This document shows, piece after piece, positions 28,355-37,021 of a stretch of DNA of 64,000 nucleotides. This DNA is from Chryseobacterium aurantiacum (GTDB lineage: Bacteria > Bacteroidota > Bacteroidia > Flavobacteriales > Weeksellaceae), in the NCBI RefSeq assembly GCF_003020585.1, contig NZ_PXUE01000001.1:372001-436000 (forward strand), read 5' to 3'. Each line of letters starts with the position of its first letter. The stretch's first letter is position 1. A model generated the notes under the pieces. The model was not told the origin of the DNA, did not search any database, and saw only the letters and a list, made by a program, of their open reading frames with translations. The translations under genes and the position numbers were made by a program.

Positions 28355-28388
28355 TGGTTCAAATTATTGATAATTAAATTTAAAAACC

Positions 28389-29144
28389 ATGAAAAAACTT
28401 TATTCGTTATTTGCAACAGCTTTATGTGCAACATTAGCCTTTGCCCAGACCACTATTTTCAACGCAACCTTTGATGATTTAAACGGTACAGGAGGAAATG
28501 ATAATACATGGTCAGGGAATATAGGAACAAGTTCATTAAATAATTATTCATCTGCTGGCTGGGTTTTTTCCGGAGCAGGTGGAGCAGCACAATGTATCAA
28601 AGCTGGTTCTTCCAATAGTGTAGGGGCTGTAACAACTCCAACTTTAAACGGGCTTTCCGGAAATGCAACTTTAACCTTTAAGGCTGCCGGATACAGTAAC
28701 GATAATACCAGACTTACCGTTACGATTACAGGTGGTGGAAGCATTAGTGGAACAAATAGTTTCATTTTAGTGAATTCTTCGTTTTCTGAATATTCTGTAA
28801 ATATAGTAGGTGGTACCTCAAGCACGAAATTAAAATTCTCAGCCGCAGCTACATCAAAGCGATTCTTTATTGATGAGATCAAAGTTGTTACCGAAGCAGG
28901 TCTTGCTGTACATGATACAAAATTGTCTACAAAGACTTTTGTAAAGAATACTTCTGTAGACAAAGAAATTTATTTTGGGGCCCAATCTGATATTAAAATT
29001 TTTAATACAAACGGACAGGTTGTAAAAAAAGCTTCCGTTATTGAAAATGGATCTGTAAATGTAGAAAGTCTACAGAGTGGGATTTATTTGGTGACGGGAA
29101 ATATTAATGGCAAAGCCGTTTCTGAGAAAATTATTAAAAGGTAA
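28389..29144 (+). CDS. secreted type IX cargo protein, jelly-roll-like
   Basis: A 251-aa protein with signal peptide MKKLYSLFATALCATLAFAQ. Residues ~20-175 form a serine/glycine-rich beta domain (FNATFDDLNGTGG, LTFKAAGYS...FFIDEIKVV) like the jelly-roll domains of Bacteroidota secreted proteins. The C-terminal ~75 residues are a type A sorting domain for the type IX secretion system: IKIFNTNGQVVKKAS, then LQSGIYLVTGNINGKAVSEKIIKR. It is probably exported to the surface or medium. The ligand or activity is unknown. It heads a run of three similar cargo genes. Confidence 0.85.
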   Translation: MKKLYSLFATALCATLAFAQTTIFNATFDDLNGTGGNDNTWSGNIGTSSLNNYSSAGWVFSGAGGAAQCIKAGSSNSVGAVTTPTLNGLSGNATLTFKAAGYSNDNTRLTVTITGGGSISGTNSFILVNSSFSEYSVNIVGGTSSTKLKFSAAATSKRFFIDEIKVVTEAGLAVHDTKLSTKTFVKNTSVDKEIYFGAQSDIKIFNTNGQVVKKASVIENGSVNVESLQSGIYLVTGNINGKAVSEKIIKR

Positions 29145-29235
29145 TTTTAATAAATTGTTAATTATATCACCCTAATCTTTTAAAGGGGCGTTTTTTTTGT
29201 ACTTTTACAATATAAATTTTAAAAAAAATTATTTT

Positions 29236-30039
29236 ATGAAAAAGATCTTTACTATTTTAAGCGTTACAGCTGTAGCTTTTATGGCAAATGCTCAACAAAC
29301 AGTTGTTTTATCTGAAAACTTTGCTGCTTACACAGCAGGTGGAAATACAGCTTCAACGGGTGCTAATGCTCCTGATGCAACAGATGTTTACAACCCGGGA
29401 ACTTCTACAAACCCTCTTCCTCCTGTAGCCAACTTTCCTGCTGGTTCGAAAGTATACAGCGCAGGCGGTATGGCTAAATTAGGTACATCTTCTGTTATCG
29501 GAACAATGACTTCAAAGTCTTTGGACTTATCTACTGATGGAGGAAATGTAGTAATCACTTTTGATGTTAAAGGATGGACTGCTCCTTCAAGTACTATTGT
29601 TGTAAAAGTTACTAATTTGGCAAATCAAACGATAGCTTATACTGCAGTAATGAGTGGGACTCCTGAGTCTAAAACAGTGACTTTCACAGGAGGACAGGCA
29701 AATTCAACAGTTACATTCGAAACTTTAAATACTTCTTATAGAGCTTACCTAGATAATATCGTTATCAAAACGGTTGCTACTGGATCTCTAGCTGTTTCAG
29801 ATACTAACAAAGCGAAGACTGTAAACTTTGTTAAAAACACTCTGGTTAAAAACAACGGAATTACTTTCGGTGCAGATGCTAAGGATGTAAAAGTTTTCAA
29901 CATGGCAGGGCAAGTTGTAAAAACAGCTTCTGTAAAACAAAATGAAACAGTAAGCGTTTCTGAATTGGCAAAAGGTAACTATATCGTAACAGGTACAGTA
30001 AACAACCAATTGGTATCTCAAAAAATCTTGAAAGACTAA
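29236..30039 (+). CDS. secreted type IX cargo protein
   Basis: A 267-aa protein starting at ATG 29236, which begins the signal peptide MKKIFTILSVTAVAFMANAQ. An upstream in-frame start at 29197 would only add a non-signal extension. The middle part (FAAYTAGGNTAS, KSLDLSTDGGNVVITFDVK, TFETLNTSYRAYLDNIVIK) is a beta-sandwich like that of the preceding gene. The C-terminus (VKVFNMAGQVVKTASVK...LAKGNYIVTGTVNNQLVSQK) is a type IX type A sorting domain. Codon use is markedly biased, suggesting high expression. Confidence 0.85.
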   Translation: MKKIFTILSVTAVAFMANAQQTVVLSENFAAYTAGGNTASTGANAPDATDVYNPGTSTNPLPPVANFPAGSKVYSAGGMAKLGTSSVIGTMTSKSLDLSTDGGNVVITFDVKGWTAPSSTIVVKVTNLANQTIAYTAVMSGTPESKTVTFTGGQANSTVTFETLNTSYRAYLDNIVIKTVATGSLAVSDTNKAKTVNFVKNTLVKNNGITFGADAKDVKVFNMAGQVVKTASVKQNETVSVSELAKGNYIVTGTVNNQLVSQKILKD

Positions 30040-30063
30040 TCAGGTTTTCAGATCAAAATACAG

Positions 30064-30097
30064 TCCGGCCATTTCAAAGAAATGGTCGGATTTTTTT
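30064..30097 (+). terminator. terminator after the second cargo gene
   Basis: The stem TCCGGCCATTTC / GAAATGGTCGGA with an AAA loop is followed by a T-run. Confidence 0.85.
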
Positions 30098-30219
30098 ATT
30101 ACAATGAACTGATCATTTGCTCATGAAAGTATACTTATTTATGATGTTTTTTTTGTAAATTTCCCAATCAGATGGTATTGTTTTTGATATTTTTACCACA
30201 ACTTACCTCTAAAATTATT

Positions 30220-31032
30220 ATGATGAAAAAAATCTTTACTATTGTTGGATTAATATGGGTGACAGCCTCAGCAAATGCACAAATTGTGATCAATGAGATC
30301 TATGGCGGCAATGCTAGTTCAGGAGCTATTTTAAAGAATAATTATATTGTGCTTAAAAATATAGGCACGACGCTGGTTTCCTTAACGGGTGCCAGTATAC
30401 AGTATGCTCCGGCAATAGGTGCTTTTACTCAATATCATACCTTACCGGATTTTACACTGGGTCCTGAGCAAACGTATCTTATTCAGGAAGCTGCAATAGA
30501 GGGAGGAACTGAAAGCTTGCCAACACCTGATTTTATAGCAACCAACATTACTAATTTTGATGGAAGTACTAATAAAACTACAGGGATTAGAATATCAAGC
30601 GTCTCCGGAAAGATTGCTTTGGCAGGGAATATTGTTCAGGTTACAAATCCTGCTTCTTCCAACGTATTAGATTTTGTAGGCTATGGTGCCAACGCTGATC
30701 AATTTAAAGGAGATGGGCCTGCTCCTTCTCCAACATCAACGGTAGCAATCAAAAGAAACATGGAGGGTAATAGTGATAATATGTTGGACTTTTCCCTTGA
30801 AGGGTCAGCTAAGTCAGGCTTTGTACAGAACCCATTTATAAAAGATGGCAGAATTGTCTTCGGAATGGAAGTAAAGGATGTGAAATTATATGATACATTT
30901 AGACAAGTTGTTAAAAAAGCGCCCACAAAATTTGCCACCTATCTTGATATTACAGAACTTCCCAAGGGAACATATATTGTAACAGGAACAATTAATAATG
31001 CTCCTATTTCACAAAAAATCATTAAAGATTAG
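30220..31032 (+). CDS. secreted lamin-tail-domain type IX cargo protein
   Basis: A 270-aa protein; ATG 30220 (or 30223) begins the signal peptide MMKKIFTIVGLIWVTASANAQ, and the frame upstream is not used. Residues ~20-190 form a lamin tail domain: IVINEIYGGNASSGAILKN, YIVLKNIG, LPDFTLGPEQTYLIQ. LTDs are common in Bacteroidota extracellular proteins, where they often accompany nucleases. No nuclease domain is present here. The C-terminal part (VKDVKLYDTFRQVVKK...LPKGTYIVTGTINNAPISQK) is a type IX sorting domain, somewhat diverged in its first strand. Confidence 0.82.
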   Translation: MMKKIFTIVGLIWVTASANAQIVINEIYGGNASSGAILKNNYIVLKNIGTTLVSLTGASIQYAPAIGAFTQYHTLPDFTLGPEQTYLIQEAAIEGGTESLPTPDFIATNITNFDGSTNKTTGIRISSVSGKIALAGNIVQVTNPASSNVLDFVGYGANADQFKGDGPAPSPTSTVAIKRNMEGNSDNMLDFSLEGSAKSGFVQNPFIKDGRIVFGMEVKDVKLYDTFRQVVKKAPTKFATYLDITELPKGTYIVTGTINNAPISQKIIKD

Positions 31033-31054
31033 TTTTTAAATAAATTTGATAAAG

Positions 31055-31086
31055 AAAGAACAGCTTACTGTAAGCTGTTCTTTTAT
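31055..31086. terminator. bidirectional terminator
   Basis: AAAGAACAGCTTAC / GTAAGCTGTTCTTT forms a 14-bp stem between the convergent LTD gene and the M1-like gene, with T- and A-runs outside. Confidence 0.85.
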
Positions 31087-31087
31087 T

Positions 31088-33910
31088 TTAATACCATCCT
31101 CTTCTCGCTGCGTTGATGATTGATCCAAGATTAAGAACCAAGGTGTATCTGATTCTCTTTGCATAATCCTTGAATGATGGTTCAAACCCTAAGGAAGATT
31201 GTATAGGGAAATAAACCTCCAGGAAATCCGGAATGATTCTCACCTTAACTCCGGTGTCCCAAATGAATTTTGCAGGCATATCTTTGTTTTTATATATTCC
31301 TGCATCAGCATAAACATGAAAAATTTTCCAAACGCTGGAATCCACATTGGCAGATGTGATCCATTGGTTAACAGTACCGGGGATAAATGACTTAAACCCT
31401 CCGTCGGCTAGAATAAACTGTTGCGACAGAAGTCCGCTGCTGGCACTTTCCCCTAAAAGATTGTAGGAAAATGTATAGTTTGAAACCCTGGAAATTCCAT
31501 AATCAAACAAGTTGTTTCGGGTATCGTTTCTTAGGAAATATCCGGCAAATAGTCGAAGACTTAATTTCTGTTTAGGAGCAAATTCCCATCTATAAAACCC
31601 TTCCGCAGTAATCTTATTAAAGTCTTCCATTCCCTGTGCGCTCAGACTGAAACTTTTTTCATGAATCATCTGATTGTCGCTATATCCATATCCTACGCTC
31701 CAAAGATTATATTTTTTATAGTCATCATTGGCAATCATAAGAGGACTTAAATCTCTTTCAAAATAATTATAGGAAAATCCTACACTTCTACTAACCGTAC
31801 TTCTAGGGTTCTTTCTAAAGTTGAAATTAGAAAATAAGGATCCTTTTCTATAAGCTAATCCATAATCATAATGAAAATAAGAACCTGAAGCTCCAAACGT
31901 GAGGCTTCGGAAAATACTTTCAGCAGGTAGAAAAGAATAAGAAGCCGCTCCCGAACCTGTTAGTTTTCCGGTACCAGTACTGTACGTGGGAGTAAATGAG
32001 TACAGAAATTTTTGATCAAAAAATGATTGATTTTTTAAATTAACTCCCAAAAGGAATTTATCATAGGTATTATTGAAACGAACTCTCGGGCTGATATAAA
32101 TTTCATTGTATTCAGGATTGGGAATATCCTTTATCAGCTTAAGCTTAATCTTTTTTGTATTCGAAAATATTCCTTTTGCATACAGAAAATTGTCCCGATA
32201 GTTAGACTCTGGGAAAATATATCCGTTGTTTAAAGTAATTTTATAAATATTGTCTGATGCAGGAAGAGGAAAATCCTTGATTCTCTCGTTTTCTTCAGTT
32301 TCAACCCAATATTCTTTTTTTTCTCCCTGTCTGGTTTCTGTTTCCAGTTTTACAGGAATTGGGGCATCTGTATTTCTGGCTATTTTGATGTGCAGGGAAT
32401 CACTTTCTTTCTGAATGCGCTTCAGCTTAAAGTTAACCCTGTTTTTCTGTTTAAAAAAATCTGTAAGGTAATTTGTGGACTTATCTTTTTTAGACAACTC
32501 TTTCAAAAAGTCTTCCGGATTGATTTTCTTCCCTGAATTTTGAGAGATATAAGTTTTTATAAGATCATCGAAAGTAGAACCACCTATTTTATCAGCTGAA
32601 TAATTGAAAAGACTTCCTGTTTCAAAACTACTGATAGCCATGTCGTTAAAATTACTTAATACAGCAAAGTTTTCGTCAATTTTCTGATCCAGATTTTGAA
32701 GCATGATGTATTGATAGGCTAAACCATATCGGTCCAGAAGCTTGACTTTTGAAGCGTGAAATAATTTTAAAGGTTTGAGACCAAATAATTTTGCCTCTGG
32801 TAATGTACCCAAAAGCTTAGTGTCTTTATAGAATTTATTAAGGTATTGAATCTCAATATATGATTTTAAACCATTTTTAAACCAATGATCTTTTTGCTTA
32901 TCTGCAGTAATATTCTCATCAAGAATTTTTTTTGTAATAATTCCAAAATAATCGAGGTCGGTTTTTTCAGCATCATTAAATAACTGGAATCTGAATTTCC
33001 AGAAAGTGATATCATTATTCCCGAAAAAATCTTCCTTGGCTTTAAATTTTTCTGAAATGAATATGCTTTCCGGCAGAAAACCTATTTTTTCCTTAAGAAA
33101 CTTTAAATGGAGAGGCAGGTAAAATTCAAGATTTTGTTTCTCTTCAGGTTTAAGATTATACCCAAATTTAATTACAGTACTGCTCCCTTCAACGTTAGTT
33201 ATTATAGAGGGATAGGCAGTTTGTGAAATTAAAAATTCAGGATCGGAATCCAGATATCCTTTAAAAGAATTCATTTGAACCTGAGGTAGGTTTCCTTCAA
33301 TGAAATTATTGACAGGAATATCAAAATTTACAGTCCAAAAAGTATTGAAACTTACAGGTTCCTCAATGTCGTGATAATTATTTTGAGAAATATTGTCCGG
33401 ATCAAAATGATCCGGAACAATAAAGAAATATTTTAATGCAGTCATCTGGGAAGATGTTCCGTATCCCGTAAATTTTTTATCGGGAAGCAACATCTTGTAT
33501 TGAAGCTGTAGAGTAATGCTCTCGCCAGGTTTTAATGCTTCATTCAGAGGGAGAAAAAGATTTTCATCCGAAAAGGTATTGACGGGAATTTGCTGATTTT
33601 CTGAATTTTTAATATTCAGTTCCACAAGTTTTCCCAGTTCATCATTCTTAGCAAAATGCAAATCATTGTTTCTGTCTTCCAGTTTTCTGTAGACTAAAGA
33701 TGTTCCGCGCTTGTTATAGGCAGAAACCCAATTCAGAAGTTTTACAGTATGCAGGTCTTTGTCAGAATGATTGTAATAAACAATTTCCTGATTGACTTCC
33801 AAAGATTTCCTGTCAGGAGACAGTTTAGCCTCAATATAAATACTGTCTTTCTGTGCAGAAACCTGTACAACTCCCCAAAACAAAATAAGGCAAATGCTGA
33901 TCTTTTTCAA
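31088..33910 (-). CDS. M1-peptidase-like protein without zinc site, fused to a beta-barrel
   Basis: A 940-aa exported protein (signal peptide MKKISICLILFWGVVQVSAQ). Residues ~20-270 resemble the N-terminal beta domain of M1 aminopeptidases (SLEVNQEIVYYNHSDKDL). Around 343-353, WFKNGLKSYIE corresponds to the M1 segment W-x-x-EG-x-A-x-Y, but the zinc-ligand Glu is Asn, and no HExxH occurs in the preceding 25 residues (DYFGIITKKIL there). It should therefore be inactive as a peptidase. Residues ~590-940 form an outer-membrane-like barrel ending IRYTLVLNLG. The start is apparently TTG, with an in-frame stop upstream and no ATG. Confidence 0.72.
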   Translation of the reverse strand: MKKISICLILFWGVVQVSAQKDSIYIEAKLSPDRKSLEVNQEIVYYNHSDKDLHTVKLLNWVSAYNKRGTSLVYRKLEDRNNDLHFAKNDELGKLVELNIKNSENQQIPVNTFSDENLFLPLNEALKPGESITLQLQYKMLLPDKKFTGYGTSSQMTALKYFFIVPDHFDPDNISQNNYHDIEEPVSFNTFWTVNFDIPVNNFIEGNLPQVQMNSFKGYLDSDPEFLISQTAYPSIITNVEGSSTVIKFGYNLKPEEKQNLEFYLPLHLKFLKEKIGFLPESIFISEKFKAKEDFFGNNDITFWKFRFQLFNDAEKTDLDYFGIITKKILDENITADKQKDHWFKNGLKSYIEIQYLNKFYKDTKLLGTLPEAKLFGLKPLKLFHASKVKLLDRYGLAYQYIMLQNLDQKIDENFAVLSNFNDMAISSFETGSLFNYSADKIGGSTFDDLIKTYISQNSGKKINPEDFLKELSKKDKSTNYLTDFFKQKNRVNFKLKRIQKESDSLHIKIARNTDAPIPVKLETETRQGEKKEYWVETEENERIKDFPLPASDNIYKITLNNGYIFPESNYRDNFLYAKGIFSNTKKIKLKLIKDIPNPEYNEIYISPRVRFNNTYDKFLLGVNLKNQSFFDQKFLYSFTPTYSTGTGKLTGSGAASYSFLPAESIFRSLTFGASGSYFHYDYGLAYRKGSLFSNFNFRKNPRSTVSRSVGFSYNYFERDLSPLMIANDDYKKYNLWSVGYGYSDNQMIHEKSFSLSAQGMEDFNKITAEGFYRWEFAPKQKLSLRLFAGYFLRNDTRNNLFDYGISRVSNYTFSYNLLGESASSGLLSQQFILADGGFKSFIPGTVNQWITSANVDSSVWKIFHVYADAGIYKNKDMPAKFIWDTGVKVRIIPDFLEVYFPIQSSLGFEPSFKDYAKRIRYTLVLNLGSIINAARRGWY

Positions 33911-33963
33911 ATATCCGTGATAAAGCTCAAATATAACTTATTTTGTATATACTTTATAAGATT

Positions 33964-35343
33964 TTAACCCTGAATTGCTTTTTTTTCCAAAGAATTAATA
34001 TAAGCGTTCCACCCTTCCGTTTTATAGGTAACAGCAGATACTTCCGGATTATCAGACTTGTAGATTCCTCTTCCTACAATGATAAAATCAGTATGAAGGG
34101 TTTTGAAAACGTGTTCAGGCGTATTATATTGTTGCCCTTTTCCATCCCCTGAGTCTGCAAGATTTACTCCTGGAGTGAATAACAATAGGTCTTCCGGAAT
34201 TTTATTCTGAGAAACTCCCCCAATTACGTTAGGATGAGATAAAGCCACCTTTAATGCTTCTTCACGATAGCTGGCAGTGGTTAAAGTCCCTTTGGAAGAC
34301 ATCCCAACAATTGCTACTACACCTACATTATTGAAACAGTCTAAAGACTCAAAACCTCCGATAACCTGAGAGGTTACAAAATCAGCCCAGTTTGTAATCT
34401 TAAAAACTCCGCTTGTAAATTGTAATTCCTGAGTATTTCCGATGTCTGCAAATTTTCTGTCTTCCATTAATAGGAATTGATGTCTTGCAGCAATTTCTTT
34501 TAAAGGAGTAATCGTTTTTTCGTAATCAAAATCTGAAATAATATCAATGTGCGTTTTTAAAGCAACAATGTGAGGTCCTACTTTTTCAGCAAAATTCAAC
34601 AGCTCTTGAGTAGTGGTTACATCTGCAGAAGCAATAAGGTTAGATTTTTTAGCCAAAGCGGTTTCCAGTAATTTTTTTGAAACAGAATGTTGTGCATTCT
34701 GAAGCTTGTGCTCATAAGAAGATCTGGTTTCTTCTTCAAACTGAATGTGATTTCCTTGCAGGAAGTCCTGAATTCTTTTTACCTCCTCATCAGACAATTC
34801 TCCGGTTTGCTGAAGAATGTCACATACTTCAGAAATGTTGAAAAGAGTGTGTACTCTATATCCTTTGCTTTCTAAAAGTTGTTTTCCACCTTGTTCTCTG
34901 TCTAGTACCACCACAATGTCAGAAACTTTAAGATCTTCCTGTTCTATTTCAGGAATGGTTTCTAACAAAGATTTTCCTGAAGTGATCACATCTTCTACCA
35001 AAAGACAGTTTTGTCCTTTCTGGTAAATTCCTTCGATCAGCTTTTTTGTACCGTAGCTCTTCGCTTCTTTTCTTTTAATAATTAATGGAATATAGCTCTC
35101 CAATGACATTGCAGTAGCCATAGGAAGGGCAGCATAAGGAACTCCACAGATTAAATCAAAATTATCCAAAGGAAGCATTTCCAGTAAATAATTAGCAAGA
35201 TTTTTTAAGATTTTAGGATCTGAGGCTAAAGGTCTCAGGTCTACATAAAACGGGCTTTCAATACCGCTTTTCAAGGTAAACCTTCCGAATTTAATGATAC
35301 CTAGCTTGTAGCACTCTAAGAAGAATTCTTTTTTACTTTCCAT
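33964..35343 (-). CDS. pyrE-pyrF: bifunctional orotate phosphoribosyltransferase / OMP decarboxylase
   Basis: A 459-aa fusion that performs the last two steps of UMP synthesis. Residues 1-~205 are OPRT, with the PRPP loop VEDVITSGKS at 116-125. Residues ~215-459 are OMP decarboxylase, with the catalytic array EDRKFADIGNT at 294-304 and the phosphate-binding VGRGIY near the end. The OPRT-ODC order and the EDRKFADIGNT form are those of eukaryotic UMP synthase, not of typical bacterial PyrF (DxKxHDIPNT). The promoter box TAAATTTG lies at 35363-35370. The neighbouring genes are unrelated. Confidence 0.95.
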   Translation of the reverse strand: MESKKEFFLECYKLGIIKFGRFTLKSGIESPFYVDLRPLASDPKILKNLANYLLEMLPLDNFDLICGVPYAALPMATAMSLESYIPLIIKRKEAKSYGTKKLIEGIYQKGQNCLLVEDVITSGKSLLETIPEIEQEDLKVSDIVVVLDREQGGKQLLESKGYRVHTLFNISEVCDILQQTGELSDEEVKRIQDFLQGNHIQFEEETRSSYEHKLQNAQHSVSKKLLETALAKKSNLIASADVTTTQELLNFAEKVGPHIVALKTHIDIISDFDYEKTITPLKEIAARHQFLLMEDRKFADIGNTQELQFTSGVFKITNWADFVTSQVIGGFESLDCFNNVGVVAIVGMSSKGTLTTASYREEALKVALSHPNVIGGVSQNKIPEDLLLFTPGVNLADSGDGKGQQYNTPEHVFKTLHTDFIIVGRGIYKSDNPEVSAVTYKTEGWNAYINSLEKKAIQG

Positions 35344-35362
35344 TATTTTTTATTAGATATTG

Positions 35363-35370
35363 CAAATTTA
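35363..35370 (-). promoter_or_regulatory. putative -7 box of pyrE-pyrF
   Basis: TAAATTTG on the minus strand, 19 nt before the ATG. Confidence 0.5.
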
Positions 35371-35416
35371 AGGATTTGAAATAAGGCTTAAAAATTTATC
35401 GTTCATTTGATAAATA

Positions 35417-35450
35417 AAAAACCATCCTGTAACTTACAGAATGGTTTGAA
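35417..35450 (-). terminator. terminator of the YkvA-family gene
   Basis: On the minus strand AAACCATTCTGTAA..TTACAGGATGGTTT forms a stem followed by a T-run, 13-46 nt past the stop at 35463. Confidence 0.8.
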
Positions 35451-35462
35451 AAATATAATAAA

Positions 35463-35807
35463 CTATTGTTTTACGATTTCAGCATCAATGACTTGGGTAC
35501 CCTTATATCTTTGTTCAGCTTCCCACATTAAAAATTTGTCTACCTCTTTAATGAGCTTTGGAATGGTAAGTGACAATACAGCCAAATCATCCATTACTCC
35601 AAGTACCGGTATGGCAAATTCAGGAAGAAGGTCAATAGGAGAGATGACATATAGAATTCCTAACAGAGGAAGAATAATGTCAATGGATTTTATTGGATAA
35701 ACTCCTTTTCTCCATAGTTTTACCATTCTGAAAATATCAGGGATCTTTTTTACAAAGCCCTTGTGACTGATAGCTTCTTTTGCAAGATTTAATTTTGAAT
35801 ATTTCAT
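35463..35807 (-). CDS. YkvA family (DUF1232) membrane protein
   Basis: A 114-aa protein with a DUF1232 core: LPLLGILYVISPIDLLPEF, then VLGVMDDLAVL and an amphipathic C-terminal helix. The hydrophobic PIDLLPEF segment is diagnostic of the family. Family function is not established. ATG 35807 is preferred. An in-frame GTG at 35852 would add 15 basic residues (beginning MKFIALKNLFK), which is possible. It lies between pyrE-pyrF and the thioredoxin gene group, all on the minus strand, and has its own terminator. Confidence 0.82.
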   Translation of the reverse strand: MKYSKLNLAKEAISHKGFVKKIPDIFRMVKLWRKGVYPIKSIDIILPLLGILYVISPIDLLPEFAIPVLGVMDDLAVLSLTIPKLIKEVDKFLMWEAEQRYKGTQVIDAEIVKQ

Positions 35808-35891
35808 TTTGTGTTTGGATTTAAATAAATTTTTCAATGCTATAAATTTCACAAATCCTGTACCAACAAATTATAAAATTTAGTTAAAAAA

Positions 35892-36431
35892 TTATTTTAT
35901 AATATTGTCAATGAATTGATGCACAGACTCTGTGTCCCAATCCTTGGATGCATCTTCCTTAATAAGGATTCTCCCGGTCTTATCCAAAAGGAAAGTAGTA
36001 GGAAATACTTTAGGAAGAATTTTCTCAGAAATAGGACTTTGGGCGATGTATACTGGAACTGTATAATTATTTTCCTTTAAAAATTTTCTTACATCTTCCT
36101 CCTTATCATTCATGGCAATAAGAACAAAGTCTACATTTCCTTTCCTGGAATCATACAGCTTTTGAATGGAAGGCCACTCTTTTCTGCATGGTGGGCACCA
36201 CGTTCCCCAGAAGTTCAGGAAGACAGCCTTATCCTTAAAGTTTTTAAGATTGGTGCTGGGTGCATTGATTCCTTTAAGGTCAATATCGTAGTCTTCTTCA
36301 CCTACATGCACCGCATTTTCAATGGTAGCAATAGGAAAAAACTGATTTTTCAGAAAATTCCTTACTCCCGGTACAATCGCAATGATACCGATGATGACAA
36401 TTAGTACAATAAAAATGATACCTTTTTTCAT
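35892..36431 (-). CDS. TlpA-like periplasmic thiol-disulfide oxidoreductase
   Basis: A 179-aa protein with one N-terminal helix (residues ~4-24, GIIFIVLIVIIGIIAIVPG) anchoring a thioredoxin domain outside the membrane. The active site is WGTWCPPCRKEWP near residue 75, a CPPC of the TlpA/ResA type. Such proteins reduce disulfides in apocytochrome c or other periplasmic targets. It lies 9 nt after a second thioredoxin-fold gene and 26 nt further from aroC, suggesting the transcript aroC-trx-tlpA. Confidence 0.9.
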   Translation of the reverse strand: MKKGIIFIVLIVIIGIIAIVPGVRNFLKNQFFPIATIENAVHVGEEDYDIDLKGINAPSTNLKNFKDKAVFLNFWGTWCPPCRKEWPSIQKLYDSRKGNVDFVLIAMNDKEEDVRKFLKENNYTVPVYIAQSPISEKILPKVFPTTFLLDKTGRILIKEDASKDWDTESVHQFIDNIIK

Positions 36432-36440
36432 AAGCCGTTT

Positions 36441-37004
36441 TTATAGCAGATCTAAAATTTCCTGAACAGCATCTTTTCCTCTGTTCTTGGCATAGTATAC
36501 CTGTAGATCATTATAGAATGTCTCTTTTGGATACCCTTCCGGATCCGCTTTGTATTTCATTAGTAGTTCATACCCATACTTGGGACGAGGTCCCCAAGAA
36601 TTTTTTACATTAAAATCCTTATCCAGAATAAGAACTTTAGGAATAGATTCCGTTCCGTTGGTTAAAAACTGGTTAATTAAGCTTTTGTCACTATCTCTTA
36701 AAAATACTCTGATTTCATTATGTCCTTCAAAGAATTTGAATAATGCAGGAACGGTTGCACTGGCATCGCCACACCAAGCTTCGGAAATAACTAGAATTTT
36801 TCCGTCAAAGTTTTTGGCTGCCAATTCTTTTAGTTGTTCTTCATCTGGGACATACTTTTTTATAGTTCTGTCCATTCTCTGAAGCCCAAGCTCATAGTAT
36901 TGTTTATATTCAAGTTCCTGTTCGTTGGCAGGATTCTCTAATCTTTTGTTTGCTATTTGAAGATACTCTTCAAAAGAAATTCCCTGATCCCAGTAATTTT
37001 TCAT
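36441..37004 (-). CDS. thioredoxin-fold protein with single active-site cysteine
   Basis: A 187-aa cytosolic protein of the thioredoxin superfamily. The active-site segment is EAWCGDASATVP, so CxxC is reduced to one Cys (C-G-D-A). The cis-proline region TESIPKVLILDKDF is present. The C-terminal half (SWGPRPKYGYELLMKYKAD) is characteristic of this subfamily. A disulfide reductase mechanism would need a partner thiol; a chaperone or bacilliredoxin-like role is only a guess. The start is ATG 37004, two codons inside an open TTG start. It follows aroC after 17 nt. Confidence 0.8.
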   Translation of the reverse strand: MKNYWDQGISFEEYLQIANKRLENPANEQELEYKQYYELGLQRMDRTIKKYVPDEEQLKELAAKNFDGKILVISEAWCGDASATVPALFKFFEGHNEIRVFLRDSDKSLINQFLTNGTESIPKVLILDKDFNVKNSWGPRPKYGYELLMKYKADPEGYPKETFYNDLQVYYAKNRGKDAVQEILDLL

Positions 37005-37021
37005 TACCAAAAATATTTATA

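Noticed and set aside
33964..35343. PyrE-PyrF fusion as an assembly artefact
   Set aside because: The frame is continuous, the linker is normal and the architecture is known in Bacteroidota and eukaryotes.
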